From Amanita rubescens (Eukaryota; Basidiomycota; Agaricomycetes; Agaricales; Amanitaceae), in contig WION01000032.1 of assembly GCA_015039365.1 (NCBI GenBank), forward strand, positions 274,545 to 338,544: 64,000 nucleotides of DNA, written 5' to 3'. Shown here piece after piece: positions 23,165 through 34,120 of this stretch; the first letter of the stretch is position 1; the number at the start of each line of letters is the position of its first letter. The notes below the pieces were generated by a model. That model ran no database searches and was not told the origin of the DNA. It saw nothing but the letters and a program-made list of their open reading frames with translations. Made by a program: the position numbers and the translations under genes.

Positions 23165-24782
23165 CTAGCTCCTATAATCTCCATTTATTCTGACATAATC
23201 CTACGAAAATGTCAAACCAAGGTGAGGTCCAAACACAGGGGATTACTCACATAGCTAAAATCGCAAGTCCAATACGTCGCAGATTCACCACCCAGTTTGA
23301 GATCAACTTCTATATTTATGTCCTCCATCTCGAGGATCTTTTTCGCGCGTTCCTCATTAACATTCTCGGGTTCGCCGTTGGTCAGGACGTGCAATGCTTC
23401 GGAACCATCAGCTGGAACGAATGTGACGGATACTCGTGTAGGATCAATCTCGAGTGTCGGAGAAGACGGAGACGACAGAGGGACCGATCCTGTTGCTGAG
23501 AGAATACGACCCCAACTAATTTCATGAGTTAGTAGATGACCTGGAATGAATGATGTCGACGTACTTTGCGTCTTCGCCGTATAACGCAGTCTTGACCAGT
23601 GCAGATGTGGATATCTTTGACGCGATGGCATGCGCATTTTCATAACGTGGTGCACCCTGGTAAGGATGCCTAGTCATTTCTCCACTAGAAAAAAAGGGAA
23701 AACCGTACCTTGACCGTAATCTTCACAAACTTCGTTGCCCCCTCCCCATCCCTAACAACCAACTGCGCCAAATCCTGCGTAAACTCCGTCAACTCGTCCC
23801 TAAACACTCGATAAGATTCTTTATCCGTCTCTTCATCAATCTCTGGTGCTTCAGAGTCCAATGCCCCCGCTCCGTTCGCGAGCGCAATGATCGTATCGTT
23901 TGTCGACATTTCCCCATCTACGCTGATAGAATTGAAGCTCCTATCTACGGCATAGGATAGAGCAGATTGGAGACTTTTCGGGGAAACAGGTGCGTCCGTC
24001 AACACGCAAGCCAAGAGCGTCGCGTGCAATCCACCATGCGCATTCGAAAACGCAGACGTCTTCGCAGGCCGCATATTAGGATGAATCATCCCGGCGCCTT
24101 TATCCATCCCGGCAATCCTATACGTCTCTCCACCGATTTCGAACGTCCTCGCGCGGAGTTTTGGGAATGTATCCGTCGTCATGAACGCTTTAGCTGCGTT
24201 CTCCCATGCAGTGAAAGAGGAACAAAAAAGAGTTGACGAATCGGGATGTTTGAACGAGGAAAGAGCGGATAGGATAGAGTCGATAGGGACGTGTTGACCT
24301 ATCACTCCCGTCGACATGACGAGCGTTTCGCTCCCCCCGGCGTGTCCCACTTGTGATTCTTCTTGAGACTCGACGGAAACCATACGGACAAGTTCATCCG
24401 TAGCTTTCGCCATCTTCCAAGCGTTTTCCAACCCCTTCTTCCCCGTCACCGCGTTCGCACAACCGCTATTAACCACGATTCCTCTCGCCCTCCCACCATT
24501 GTTTTCTAAAACTTGTTCGGAAACGAGGACGGGGGCAGCTTTGAACGCGTTTCGGGTGAAACAGGCTGCTGCGGATGTGGGACGAGGGGAGGTGGAGAGG
24601 ATGACGGCCAAGTCGAGTGCGGAGGTGTTTTTTTTGATCCCTGCGTGGATTCCGGTGAGGATGTACCCCTCTGGGAAGGATGTGGATGGAATGGGTTTGT
24701 GTAGGTGGGTTTTGGAAGGAGTGGGTTTGACGGTGATGGTGGATGAAAATCGCTTGAATGTAGTCGGGAGTCTAGATGCCAT
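23165..24782 (-). CDS. Arginine biosynthesis bifunctional protein ArgJ, mitochondrial
   Basis: Glutamate N-acetyltransferase / ornithine acetyltransferase, which recycles the acetyl group between N-acetylornithine and glutamate in the mitochondrial arginine pathway. Minus-strand exons are 24782-23709, 23656-23565, 23515-23251 and 23200-23165. All are in phase and total 1467 nt, 488 residues. The N-terminus (MASRLPTTFKRFSSTI) looks like a mitochondrial presequence. Family segments are GIVVNSGCANAVTG, VMSTGVIGQ, DKGAGMIHPNM, the autocleavage region LHATLLACVLTDA with its Thr nucleophile, RSFNSISVDGEMSTNDT, VKTALYGEDANWGRILSATG, and the closing DYVRINGDYRS. The start was chosen at the ATG that opens this presequence; an in-frame ATG further upstream would add an unlikely leader. 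The gene is CpG-normal and intact. A broken copy lies at 12107-13540. Confidence 0.96.
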
Positions 24783-25048
24783 TGCCGGGTCTTCTCTTTT
24801 TGGGGGGAGGTCTAGGGGTATCTGGTAACACTTGCACGTTCTAAACGCAGAACGCAACTGGAGAGAGGTAGAGATATACACACCTAGTTTTGGGTAATAG
24901 TAATTCAATCTGTCCGAGTCATCCCACGGCGGCGCAACTATTACATGGCGCAAAACGCATAAATTATTAAATACCGCATACACATTCTCAACACGACAGC
25001 TAACTACAAAAAAAGAAAGGTATACAAAATAACATAAAAAAAACGACC
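24783..25048. other. ArgJ upstream region and Erv41 3' flank
   Basis: Short intergenic region between two minus-strand genes. It probably holds the ArgJ promoter and the Erv41 3' UTR. No conserved element was recognised. Confidence 0.4.
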
Positions 25049-27085
25049 TTAATCGTCCTTCTTGGGTCCCCTCCTAGGCGGTGGTGGACCCCCATTACCA
25101 TTTAGATGAAACGCTCCTCCGTTCCCTTCCGACAGATTAAGATTAGGTGAAGGCAGTCGAGGCAGTGGGTGAACGCCCATCCCAGGTGTCCCAGGCATGC
25201 TTGTTGCGCCTGCATCCAAACCAGGCGAGTACGGCGATGTGGGCCGCAGCTGTGGCGACCTGCTCCCCCCCATTGCAGGCGTAGGAGGTAGAGGTAAAAA
25301 TTGGGGATTGGGACTCCCAGGATTAGACCTGTTAGGTATCCCTGCAAGCCCGAGACCAATCGCGGCGCTTCCCGGCGTTGGTGGGCCAGAAGGAGGAGGT
25401 GGTACGCTGTTGCTCAATAGGTGTGGTGTGTATGGAGTATGTGGAGTATACGGAGAAGAGATAAAGGCAGGAGTGGACGTGGGGGTGCTGTTGTAACTCG
25501 CATATGGCGATCCGCTGCCTCCTTCCATGACCCATCCGCTGCCTTGAGGTATCATCTTGCCAGCTGATTTAAGAGACCGAGAACGGAGGTGGGTTCCGCC
25601 CCACTTTGAGCGAAGACCGGCTTTGATACCACTCGATTCCGCAGCGACGATACCGGGTGTTTGATCTGCGCCCGAAACGACTGCGACGGCGCGTGTGGTA
25701 ATGCGGATGGCGTATCCCATGCAAACGAAAACACCGCCTAGGACACCGACACATCTACGATGGAGTTGATCAACGTCCAGACGACAGTGGAACTAGGAAA
25801 AGAGCTCACCGAATGAGTAATTGGATGAGTGACGTCGTTTTTTGATGCACAGAGATGGCTATGGGGTCCAGGTCAAACTTGAAGAAGATACCAGGAGTGC
25901 CTTCGCCGTGCTGCAAGATTCGAGTGTAGTGAGTAACACTGTATTGATTGGTCTTTAACGGGCGGGAACGAGGGGCAATATATGTTGTGGGCACAACGTG
26001 GAGGAAGTACTGGTACGCGACGAAGGCTATAGAGCGGCTTTAGAATTTAACAAGGCGATCGGAAGTAAGAACGCTTACGATCATGTGTAACTTCAAATGT
26101 ATAGTCCAAGGGTTGTACGATATCCGGGAAGTGAGGGCCAAAAGAGAATTCGGAAATGACATGAGAGAGATTCATAACTGCCGTGGTGCTTGAGTATTCA
26201 ATACCCACAAAAGGGACAGGTCCACCCACGTTTATGGTCAACATGTTCGAAACTGGAGTATCCATGTCCCAGTGTCGTTATGTGCAAGTTTGCTGCGAAT
26301 CGATGAATAGCTGCGTCTCAATAAACAGTGGAATATCATACGTACCTGTAACCCGCTTTACTACCGTCGTACCCCATATCCGACAAGCATCTCCGTCGGG
26401 TTTATGATTGTACGTGGGCTTGAAACCATCTGCGTTTCTTCGACTCCAAATGGCGTCAAATAGCCCACGGGAAGATTTTGATTGAGCAACAGCTTGACGA
26501 GCGGAAAGCATGGCGGCATGTTCCCTGCCAACAAATCAGAGAGGAAAACAGAGTGAATGACCGAACTTACTTGAACTCGGTCGCTTTGCTAGCGTCAAAC
26601 ACAGTCTAGCACAGATTCGTGAGCTGCAAAGACATAACCTGGACAAGTGATCGACGTACCCCGTCACGACGAACTGTGCCAGTCAAATACACCCGATCGC
26701 CCAAGGCATCTCTTAAATCTATGCTAAGATCTAGGTCACCCGACACATGTTAGCCGATTCAAACACTTTTTTAAACAAAAAACGATATATACGCACATTT
26801 ACAAGGCATATTCACTGTCATATCCAGATTGACCAACAACAATGGCGGGTGTTCCCTATCCACCGAAAATTCATAGTCCGGCCATCCCCAAATGTACTCT
26901 CCAATATCATTCAAGACGAGGAGAAAAGCCACGAGAACGACGAAAATGGTCATGAACCCGCGTGATTCTGAGCGGGCCTTGTAGGTAGAAGGAAGTTTTG
27001 GAAATGCATCGAACTGAGCGAGAGGAGCAGGAACGACTGAATCTAGCTTGTCGAGTAGCGACTCTTCTTTTGGTTGTTGAGCCAT
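25049..27085 (-). CDS. Erv41/ERGIC2-like ER-Golgi cargo receptor
   Basis: Eight exons are predicted on the minus strand, beginning 27085-26803 and ending with the long last exon to 25049. Introns are short with good GT-AG ends. The start MAQQPKEESLLDKLDSVVP precedes the family's N-terminal region FDAFPKLPSTYKARSESRG and the first membrane span GFMTIFVVLVAFLLVLNDI. The lumenal part includes LSIDLRDALGDRVYLTGTVR, FKPTYNHKPDGDACRIWG, LMNLSHVISEFSFGPHFPDI and YSVTHYTRILQHGEGTPGIF. The second membrane span is CVGVLGGVFVCMGYAIRITT. Erv41 acts with Erv46 in cycling between ER and Golgi. The cytosolic tail after the last span is long (about 200 residues) and rich in Pro, Ser, Gly and Thr, unlike the short tail of yeast Erv41; similar tails seem usual in mushrooms, but that is recollection. 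An alternative ATG lies at 27112. Confidence 0.9.
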
Positions 27086-27153
27086 CTTCGCCGTCGTCGT
27101 GGTCGACGTCAACTTGTACGTGTCTCCCGGTCACGTGGTCATCCGCTCCTGTC

Positions 27154-27759
27154 ATGCAACACGACCCCGGTCCTTCTACAGGAAAGAGAAAACGAACAGA
27201 AGAAAACACAGCTGATGAAAGGAACTCAAAACGACCCACTCTAGCTCAAAACGAAAGTGACGATGATGAAATCGTTCCCATTGAATTTGGCTCTTCCCTC
27301 TCAATCCCTCTTTCTCCCTCGCCATTCCCAGACTTTCTCCCATCAACCACAGTCTCCGCGTCATCATCTTTCTCTACTTACCACCCACACCGTACACCTA
27401 CATCCACTCCAACACCAACGCTAACACCGCCACCACCTCCTCCACCAGAGACATTATCAGAATACACCTGCCCAATCTGTTTCAGCCCACCTACAAACGC
27501 TACCATCACGCCCTGCGGGCATATATGCTGCGGTGCATGCCTCTTCACAGCTGTCAAAACGACGCTACATAGAGGCGCGATGACATACAGCCGAGATCCC
27601 AACGTTGCCAGGTTCGTGCTGTGTTTACGAGTGCCATTTTGGGGAGCTGATGCGGTTGTTGTTTTAAGGTGTCCTGTATGTCGCGCGCATATACCTGGGT
27701 GGGACGGTAGAGGAGGCGGAGTTATTGGGCTAAAACCTAGAGTGGTCATCACGCTGTAA
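27154..27759 (+). CDS. RING-type E3 ubiquitin ligase, Slx8-like
   Basis: The C-terminal RING reads CPICFSPP, then CGHICCGACLF, then CPVCRAHIPG, giving the eight zinc ligands. The rest is a low-complexity, basic then Ser/Pro/Thr-rich N-terminal half with a KRKRTEE cluster that could be a nuclear signal. This layout resembles Slx8 and other SUMO-targeted ligases, but no SUMO-interacting motif was identified with confidence, so the closer assignment is tentative. A 57-nt segment, 27612-27668, has GT and AG ends and interrupts the RING between its third and fourth ligand pairs; removing it gives NVARCPVCRA. Because it is 19 codons without a stop, unspliced RNA would still be open. The start is ATG 27154, 68 bp from the divergent Erv41 start. 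Confidence 0.82.
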   Translation: MQHDPGPSTGKRKRTEENTADERNSKRPTLAQNESDDDEIVPIEFGSSLSIPLSPSPFPDFLPSTTVSASSSFSTYHPHRTPTSTPTPTLTPPPPPPPETLSEYTCPICFSPPTNATITPCGHICCGACLFTAVKTTLHRGAMTYSRDPNVARFVLCLRVPFWGADAVVVLRCPVCRAHIPGWDGRGGGVIGLKPRVVITL

Positions 27760-28103
27760 ACGATCCCAAATGTATTATTATATGGATCCGGACGAGATGT
27801 AGCAAATACGAGTTCGTGCTGAACAAAAATATGCATATAATATGATACAGCGTATGTACTAGATCAATCAATGACATTACTTAAATAGCTGATGGAGAGA
27901 TAATAAAGTATGCAGTGCGGAGAGCATCATGAATCGTCAAGGTCGTGAAATGGTCGTAAAATGGTCGTGAAAAAGATCGTGAAAAGATCGTGAAAGGTCG
28001 TGAAAATCATCAAGATCGTAAATCTGTCCATATCAATATATCACCGAGGAACGCACCGCGTTCACCAACCAAAAAGAAAAGAAAAGAACAAAAGCGGTGT
28101 CGC
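27760..28103. other. Intergenic with short GATCGTGAAA-type repeats
   Basis: Between convergent genes. At 27930-28015 a short direct repeat related to GGTCGTGAAAATGGTCGTGA recurs about six times. No gene was seen. Confidence 0.6.
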
Positions 28104-30305
28104 TCACCCCCTAGTAGCAAGCCCCCTCCCTCTCAACGTCGCGCCCCTCCTAACCACCTCCTTCAACAAAAAAGCACATGCACCCAACCCCAAGAAAAGC
28201 AAATAATACGTCCAGGATTTCTTATACCAAAGCGGTATATTGTTTCCTCGACTTCGGGACACTTCTCGAGATGGCGGCTTGGACTTGGTGGTAGTAGAAT
28301 CTGATGGCGCCGACGCAGGAGAAAACGAAAACGGGAACTGAAATATCCCCGCCGTCCTCGAAACGCCCACAACGGCCCTCGTAAACGATGCCGCCAACCA
28401 CCTCGTCTGCATCACCGAGCCACCACCACCTTTCTGCTCTTCCTCCGCTTGTTGTTCACCGTCCTCCTTCATCTCCACCTCTGCCAACTTCCTCCCCCTC
28501 ACCTCCAACTCCCCCGCAACTCTCTCCATCTCTCCAACTTTCGCCTCGACACTCGCCACACGCGCAGAGAGCGCACGCACCATCTCTCTTGTTTCAGACA
28601 TCTCTTGCTCGAGCTTGAGCTCCTTCGTCGAGACGACCTGAGGGCTCGCAGAAATCGGTGCTGGTGGAGGAGGAGGAGGAGGAGGCACAATCTCCTCTCC
28701 AAGCTTGACATCTCCCGCAGGCACAAAGACATCCTCCAACCGCCTCCCTCTCTCCCTCTCCGCATCTTGTTTGGCCATAAGAGATCCCTTCCCTCTACGG
28801 CTCTTTCCATTCACAAACACCCTCAAGCTTTCTCCTCCAGAAGTAGCAGGGAGAGGTGTCGTGATCCGAACCTTGCCCTCCTTGCCTTGGGACTCGCCAT
28901 CGACCTTTTTAACTGTATTCCCGACCATCCTTTCCCACGCATCGGCTCCTGCTCCCATGCCATTCGCGTCCTCGTAACCGGGCTCGGTAAGAGCAAGCAG
29001 TTGTTCGACAGTTAATTCAGTACTATCCCCTTCATCCATCTTCGCAGGGGTAGTCTTGGTAGTCTTGGCCGAGCTAGCACCTGTGCCTATACTCGAACCA
29101 GAGATGGAGGACGAAAAGTTGGGTATGGTTGGAATAGTGTTGGAATTATCCGTAGTCGTAACGGAAGTGGTATCTGATTCTGAATGGGTATACTCGACGT
29201 CTACATCTCGTAATTTGATAGTTTCAACGTTGAGAGCGGGTTCCTCTGCCGTTGGAGCGCTTATCCCTTTTCCTAACTGGAGCTGGGATGTGGGGTCGTC
29301 CCATGCTAGTAGTTGCTCCACCGTCGGTTCGAGATCTCCTTGATCGCGTGAGTTCTCGTAAAGCGATGGCTATGCAGTAAATCAGAAGAAAAAAATCACG
29401 ATCACGTCAAATAAGCTTACTTTGAGCTTAGTCTCGACAACGTCAGGTGGGAACGGACCCGAAGAAGCGGTTGAAAATGAAGAAGAGGAGCTTCCGGTGC
29501 TTTGATCGCTCGCCGCGCTTCCGCTTCTGTGCCTGGTGTAAGCGTACGCCGGTCTATCTTCATCGTTACCACCTTCCTCTTCATCTCCACTACGTTCGAA
29601 AGAGGCAACCATCCCTCTGACTTTTCCACCCGTTCTTCGTCCTATCGTACGATACGTTCTTCTCCTTCCAACACCGCCACCACTGGCAGCACCCTCCTCT
29701 GGATCAGTACCAGGACCGACGATGGATGGTTCGGACGTAGATCCAAGCCGCTTCATAGTGCCCGACTTGAACTCAGAGCCCGCGATGAAGATATCGTTAC
29801 CCGCCACTTGCCCAAACACGTCGGCGTCCTCAACGTCACCCTGACTGGAAGCAGAGGAAAGCGACGAGTTGGAATCGCTTCTCGACCTATACCCTGCCGA
29901 ACTCCCAGATCCAGGAGCAAAGGCAAATCCTGGAGGCACCGGGAGCGGACTGGGAACTGAATCCGAATTGAAACTCTTGCTGTACCGATGTCTACCTCCC
30001 CTCCGTTCTTTATCCCCTCTCCCCGGTTTAGAACCGTTCCGCGCATGCTGGAACGAGTCTTTACTTGGCGATCCCGGAGATTGAGGGACGTAATACTGGT
30101 AAGGAGTGGTAGATTTGGTGGTGGAGTTTGAGCGGCTTAAGACGCCTGTTGAAGTGGTTTTTATAAGGTATGGGTGTGGATTTGGTTTGAGAGCGTCGTT
30201 TTGGTGGTGAAATACGGAGTTTGGAGAAGATGAGGGTACGGGAGTGGGTTCAGCGCTAGCGGTGCTGCCACCATCCAATAACATGTCGTCAGCGTTGTGG
30301 TTCAA
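28104..30305 (-). CDS. Unknown protein with C-terminal membrane anchor
   Basis: Two minus-strand exons, 30305-29421 and 29369-28104, are joined in phase over a 51-bp intron, giving 716 residues. I do not recognise the family. The N-terminal half is disordered and rich in Ser, Gly, Pro and Arg. Two similar segments, TVEQLLAWDDP and TVEQLLALTEPG, occur in the second exon and may be a short binding motif. A predicted coiled coil follows (around ELEVRGRKLAEVEMKEDGEQ). A single hydrophobic span (YYLLFLGLGACAFLL) near the C-terminus suggests a tail-anchored protein. The start codon lies only 21 bp from the divergent F-box gene; an internal ATG at 30284 is the alternative. Confidence 0.7.
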
Positions 30306-30326
30306 CCCCGCGTGCGAAACCCCGTC

Positions 30327-31697
30327 ATGTCTCTGTTATGCCTCGGCCTCTCAAGCATCAGGCGTACTAAATCACACCCTGAGAACACTCAGGATGCGTG
30401 CAAGAAGTCGAAAACGGCCGTTGCGCGCGGTTTTCAGGCGCTGCCGATAGAGATTTTACTCGAAATTATCGCCTACACCCGCGCGCCGGATATTCCGTGG
30501 CCCAACCTCCGTCCGCCAGACCCTGCCTGCTCGGAAAGACGCAAAACTATTCTAGCGTTATCCTCGGTCTGTCGGTCGTTGAGAACCGCGCTGATTCCTG
30601 TTCTTTGGGAAACCATCGAAGCTTGCACGGCGCCAGGTGCACGAGTGGATGATCGGCCACAGAGACGCAAACGATGGTGGAAGACCGTCTACAAATCAAC
30701 CGTTCGACAGCTCGAAGCAGTATGTAATCGTCAACCGTCGTACGCGTCGTATGTCAAGTACGTTTTGCTCGTCACCGTGTGATACGCGTTACCAATTGGA
30801 CCGGGATTTAGGACACTCAACATCCTCATCACACCATACTGCATCTCCACCCTCGCCCGCGAACTATCTCGAACTCTACCTCTCTTTCCAAACTTAAGCA
30901 CCATCCAAATAACTTCCCTTTGGTGGATTGACCTCTGCCCTCGCAAACGTATCCGACGCCTCTCCAACCCCACCGCCAGAAACTCCTCCGACTCCTCCTA
31001 CCTATCCCTCCACCTCAAATCCTCCTTCAAACACCTCATACTCCCAAACGTACACACCATCCTCCTCCCAAGCGCAGCAACACCCGTCCTCTCCTCCTTC
31101 CCAAACGCACGACAAGCCTACCTCAACGACACACTTGAAACCTGCTACCCTCCTTCCCCCCACGCCCTGTCCCTCCAACAATCCCACATCCAGCGCATCG
31201 ACTCGGTCCTGGTATTCATCCACCTCTTAGGCTACTTTTGTCCCAAAATCGAAACGTTCCAATGGGCCATCAACGATTCACCGTCCTCGATATGGACAAG
31301 CATCCTTTTAAGAATTTATCACAAGTTTGTGTGTTTGGCAATGGTCAAGTGTTTAGACGGGTTGACGAACGTAGAGTTGTACTTGTCGTATCATGACCTC
31401 GTACGTGTCTCCTTTCCTTGTTGGTCTTTACGGGTTGCTAGATGCTGATGTTGCCGGTACTAGGATGTGATCAAAGCCATCGAGAGGCTGAAAGATCTGG
31501 ATCAAATCACGTTGCGAATTTCTTCGACTGATGAAGATGGAATATATCGGGGTGAAATGCCGGCGTCGTCATTCGACGAGATGGTTAATGCAGCGCAAGA
31601 GGTACTTGCTGGGTCTCCATCGAAGAGAAGGAAAATGTTGGTTGTAAGACGTGGTGAGGAAGAGATAAAGATTGTGATCGATCAGGATAGTCATTAA
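30327..31697 (+). CDS. F-box protein
   Basis: Three exons, 30327-30757, 30812-31400 and 31464-31697, are in phase with introns of 54 and 63 bp; the product is 417 residues. The F-box lies at about residues 36-80: FQALPIEILLEIIAYTRAPD, then ILALSSVCRSLRTALIPVLW. F-box proteins bind Skp1 and bring substrates to SCF ubiquitin ligases. The region after it (KTLNILITPYCISTLARELS and on) resembles the loosely leucine-rich substrate part of many mushroom F-box proteins, but no clear repeat consensus is visible. The C-terminal part is charged, ending in VIDQDSH. The start was chosen at MSLLCLGLSS; an upstream ATG at 30297 overlaps the divergent gene. The substrate is unknown. Confidence 0.8.
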
Positions 31698-31875
31698 CAT
31701 AATAAGTCTACATCTGAACACAAAACCTGTCATGGATTTGAGTAGCCTCAGCTATGAGCCTTCAACCTTCACCTTCTTTGGAATTATCTTGTGTGGATGG
31801 TAGACCAGCAGAATTATCTTTCTGAAAAATACACAGGCTCACACTTTGTTATTCATCAAAATAACTTGCCTAAAG
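31698..31875. other. Pre-insertion sequence before the gypsy element
   Basis: AT-rich intergenic DNA. Together with the stretch at 40022-40103 it formed the 3' flank of NACHT-ANK3 before the retrotransposon inserted. Confidence 0.5.
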
Positions 31876-31880
31876 ATTCT
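31876..31880. repeat. Target site duplication ATTCT (left)
   Basis: The five bases before the left LTR, ATTCT, are identical to the five bases after the right LTR (40017-40021). Confidence 0.95.
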
Positions 31881-32333
31881 TGTTACGAACTCGTTAATCT
31901 CAACCTAAGTTGCAACGGCAACTCTAGTCACGATTACAAGTCTTAAGTCAAACGTTAAGATTATAAGTTCAATACTAAGTCAAGACGTTGACTTAGGATC
32001 TGAGGACGATTGTGGTAGATGAGTTTAAGAGCACGGTTATATTGCCAGACGACAATAAACAGCTAAGTCGAACTTAGGGTTCGACTCTAGGATACATGCG
32101 GTACTTATACTAGCAAGTACAATGAGACGTACTAATTAATGAATAATGGTAAGTACGGAAGTAAGTATAAGGACGGCGTCATATGTAGAACAAGGGATGG
32201 TATAGTAAAGGAAACGAGCTTGTCCGTATGAATCGAGCATAAGGGGTGAGACGGATAAGGTATGCATAAAGAAAATAAACATGTCCGACGTATCATGTAA
32301 GCATAATGCGGGAGTCCGTACCGTGTTGTAACA
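31881..32333 (-). repeat. 3' LTR of the gypsy element
   Basis: A 453-bp copy matching 39564-40016 base for base as far as I could read. On the minus strand it follows the polypurine tract. Confidence 0.96.
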
Positions 32334-32337
32334 CTAG

Positions 32338-32346
32338 CTCTCCCCT
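32338..32346 (-). other. Polypurine tract
   Basis: On the coding strand AGGGGAGAG lies four bases before the 3' LTR. This is the expected position of the primer for plus-strand DNA synthesis. Confidence 0.75.
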
Positions 32347-32373
32347 ACGTTGTTGACCGCAACAACAAAACGT

Positions 32374-34095
32374 TCAGGTGTTCATGTTGTGCATGGCGTC
32401 GTCGTCGTGCTGATAGCCGTAGTCGCCGTAAAGATCGCAGGCGTCGTCGTCAGCTCCATCGCACTGTCGTCCGTTGACGCATGCCTGACACTGTGACGCG
32501 TGGTGTGCCTTCTTCTTTCCCTTCTTCTTCGGCTGATGAGGGCGGCGGCTAGTGGAAGCGGGGGTATTGGCGGCATCTGTGGTAACTCGAGAACGTCCTT
32601 TCTTCTTAGTGGAAGGACCGGGCGTCGGATCGCGTCGGCGCGTGGGAGCGCATGAAGGTAGAGTAGACATAGGAGGAATTGTAGTAGCAAGATGGTGATC
32701 CTCAGAGGCATGTTTACCTCGACAGTGGATACAGCGGTTATAGCGGTGGGGGCGATTGTTGGCGGCATTTGTCATACTGCGGGTCTGAGGTCGTCGAGAA
32801 GGCGGAGTGTCGTTTCGTCGAGAAGTGGGGACAGGAATATTCCAGACTCCGTGGCGAATAACGGTGGTGGTTGGGGGTGATGCGGATCGAGGAGGAGGAG
32901 GAGCCTTCTTATCTCGTTTCGGTTTTTCCTCAGTGAGATCGCCTGTTGTACGGATTCGGCGATGAAGATCGAGATCGCTGATCGCATTATTGATCTGCGC
33001 AATGTGGTCGCTAGTGAGTTGATAGAGGGGAACTCCGTCTGCGAATTCGGCTGTGGTCCATTCTGTGTCTCCTTGGATACTGGACAAGAGATCTCGGATC
33101 TTTCCGGTGAGGCACCAGATTTCTCTCGATTTACGATCTGTCTCCATAATGCATCTAGTTGCTCGGTGTCGGTCGGGTGTAGCTTCGGTAGCGCGAAACC
33201 AATGATTGACAGCGATACGGTTATTCTGATCGTGAGGCTGTATTTTTAGTCCAAACCTTTGATCTCCAGTGCTTTCTATACCAAGGATGATGTAGCGCTC
33301 GACGTCAGCTGTGAGAAGTCGCCGTAATAGATCTATCGCCAGTTGGTCTAAGTTTCCTCCTTTCGGATGAATGTCTTCCCAGTATAGTGACGTAACGTTT
33401 ACAAACGTTTCGATTAAATCGGCGCAGTGATAGTTGTATTGATCTCGGGCTTGACCGGCAAGGGTAGTGGCGGTTCGGAAATCCATGAGAAGTCGCCAGA
33501 CTCGAGCTATCCTTTCTTGGTCAAAGGTGTCGACCTGTAATCTAGCGGTGTTACAGATTAGAGTGACGCGGTCTCTAACCTTGGTGTAAGTAGTAATTCC
33601 GTGATAACTGAGATAGAGATCGGGGGTGGTTCGTATGATGGGGCCAGCCATATCGCGGTTAGTCCCATCTGTACCGTGACTCTGGTCGTTGCCTCGAATA
33701 GATTCGTTATGAGATTGAGTCGAAGCGTGACCGGCAAGTACCGTCTCTCTATGTAGGGTAACGCTAATGTCTTCAGCGTTTCTAGGTGGGATCGGTCGGC
33801 TATTGCGATCTTCCGTAATTCGTCCAGGTACAGCCAGAGTTTCTGATGTTCCGTGGTGGGTTTCCTGGGTCTCGGTGGGAGTGATCGGGATCGTCTGAGA
33901 CGTCGTCTGATCGGGAGATCTGTTGGGAACATTAACGAAGTCGTTCGGGTCAACGTCTTCTTCGTCGGTGTCGGTGGTATGAAGAACGAGTCGGGGTCGG
34001 TGGGAGTCAGGGGAAGTGGAGAGTCGTTCTCCGGCATAGAATTCGGACCAGGGGAAATGCTGAGCGGCGTCGGTGGTGTCGTTTCCATTTTGCAT
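32374..34095 (-). CDS. Third ORF of the gypsy element, unknown function
   Basis: A 573-residue ORF starting 25 bases after the pol stop and ending just before the polypurine tract. It lies where env would be in a retrovirus, but no signal peptide or membrane span is visible, so it is not env-like in sequence. The middle is helical-looking. The C-terminal third is basic and proline-rich with a zinc-knuckle-like cluster (CIHCRGKHASEDHH) and a Cys-rich end (CQACVNGRQCDG). It may be a nucleic-acid-binding accessory protein. It has normal CpG content and no stop, and would need a downstream start or a separate RNA for expression. I do not recognise it from other chromoviruses. Confidence 0.75.
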   Translation of the reverse strand: MQNGNDTTDAAQHFPWSEFYAGERLSTSPDSHRPRLVLHTTDTDEEDVDPNDFVNVPNRSPDQTTSQTIPITPTETQETHHGTSETLAVPGRITEDRNSRPIPPRNAEDISVTLHRETVLAGHASTQSHNESIRGNDQSHGTDGTNRDMAGPIIRTTPDLYLSYHGITTYTKVRDRVTLICNTARLQVDTFDQERIARVWRLLMDFRTATTLAGQARDQYNYHCADLIETFVNVTSLYWEDIHPKGGNLDQLAIDLLRRLLTADVERYIILGIESTGDQRFGLKIQPHDQNNRIAVNHWFRATEATPDRHRATRCIMETDRKSREIWCLTGKIRDLLSSIQGDTEWTTAEFADGVPLYQLTSDHIAQINNAISDLDLHRRIRTTGDLTEEKPKRDKKAPPPPRSASPPTTTVIRHGVWNIPVPTSRRNDTPPSRRPQTRSMTNAANNRPHRYNRCIHCRGKHASEDHHLATTIPPMSTLPSCAPTRRRDPTPGPSTKKKGRSRVTTDAANTPASTSRRPHQPKKKGKKKAHHASQCQACVNGRQCDGADDDACDLYGDYGYQHDDDAMHNMNT

Positions 34096-34120
34096 AGTAA
34101 CTTGGTATGTGAATGATATT

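Noticed and set aside
32374..34095. Third gypsy ORF as an envelope gene
   Set aside because: No signal peptide, membrane span or cleavage site is visible, and the zinc-knuckle-like cluster does not suit an envelope protein.
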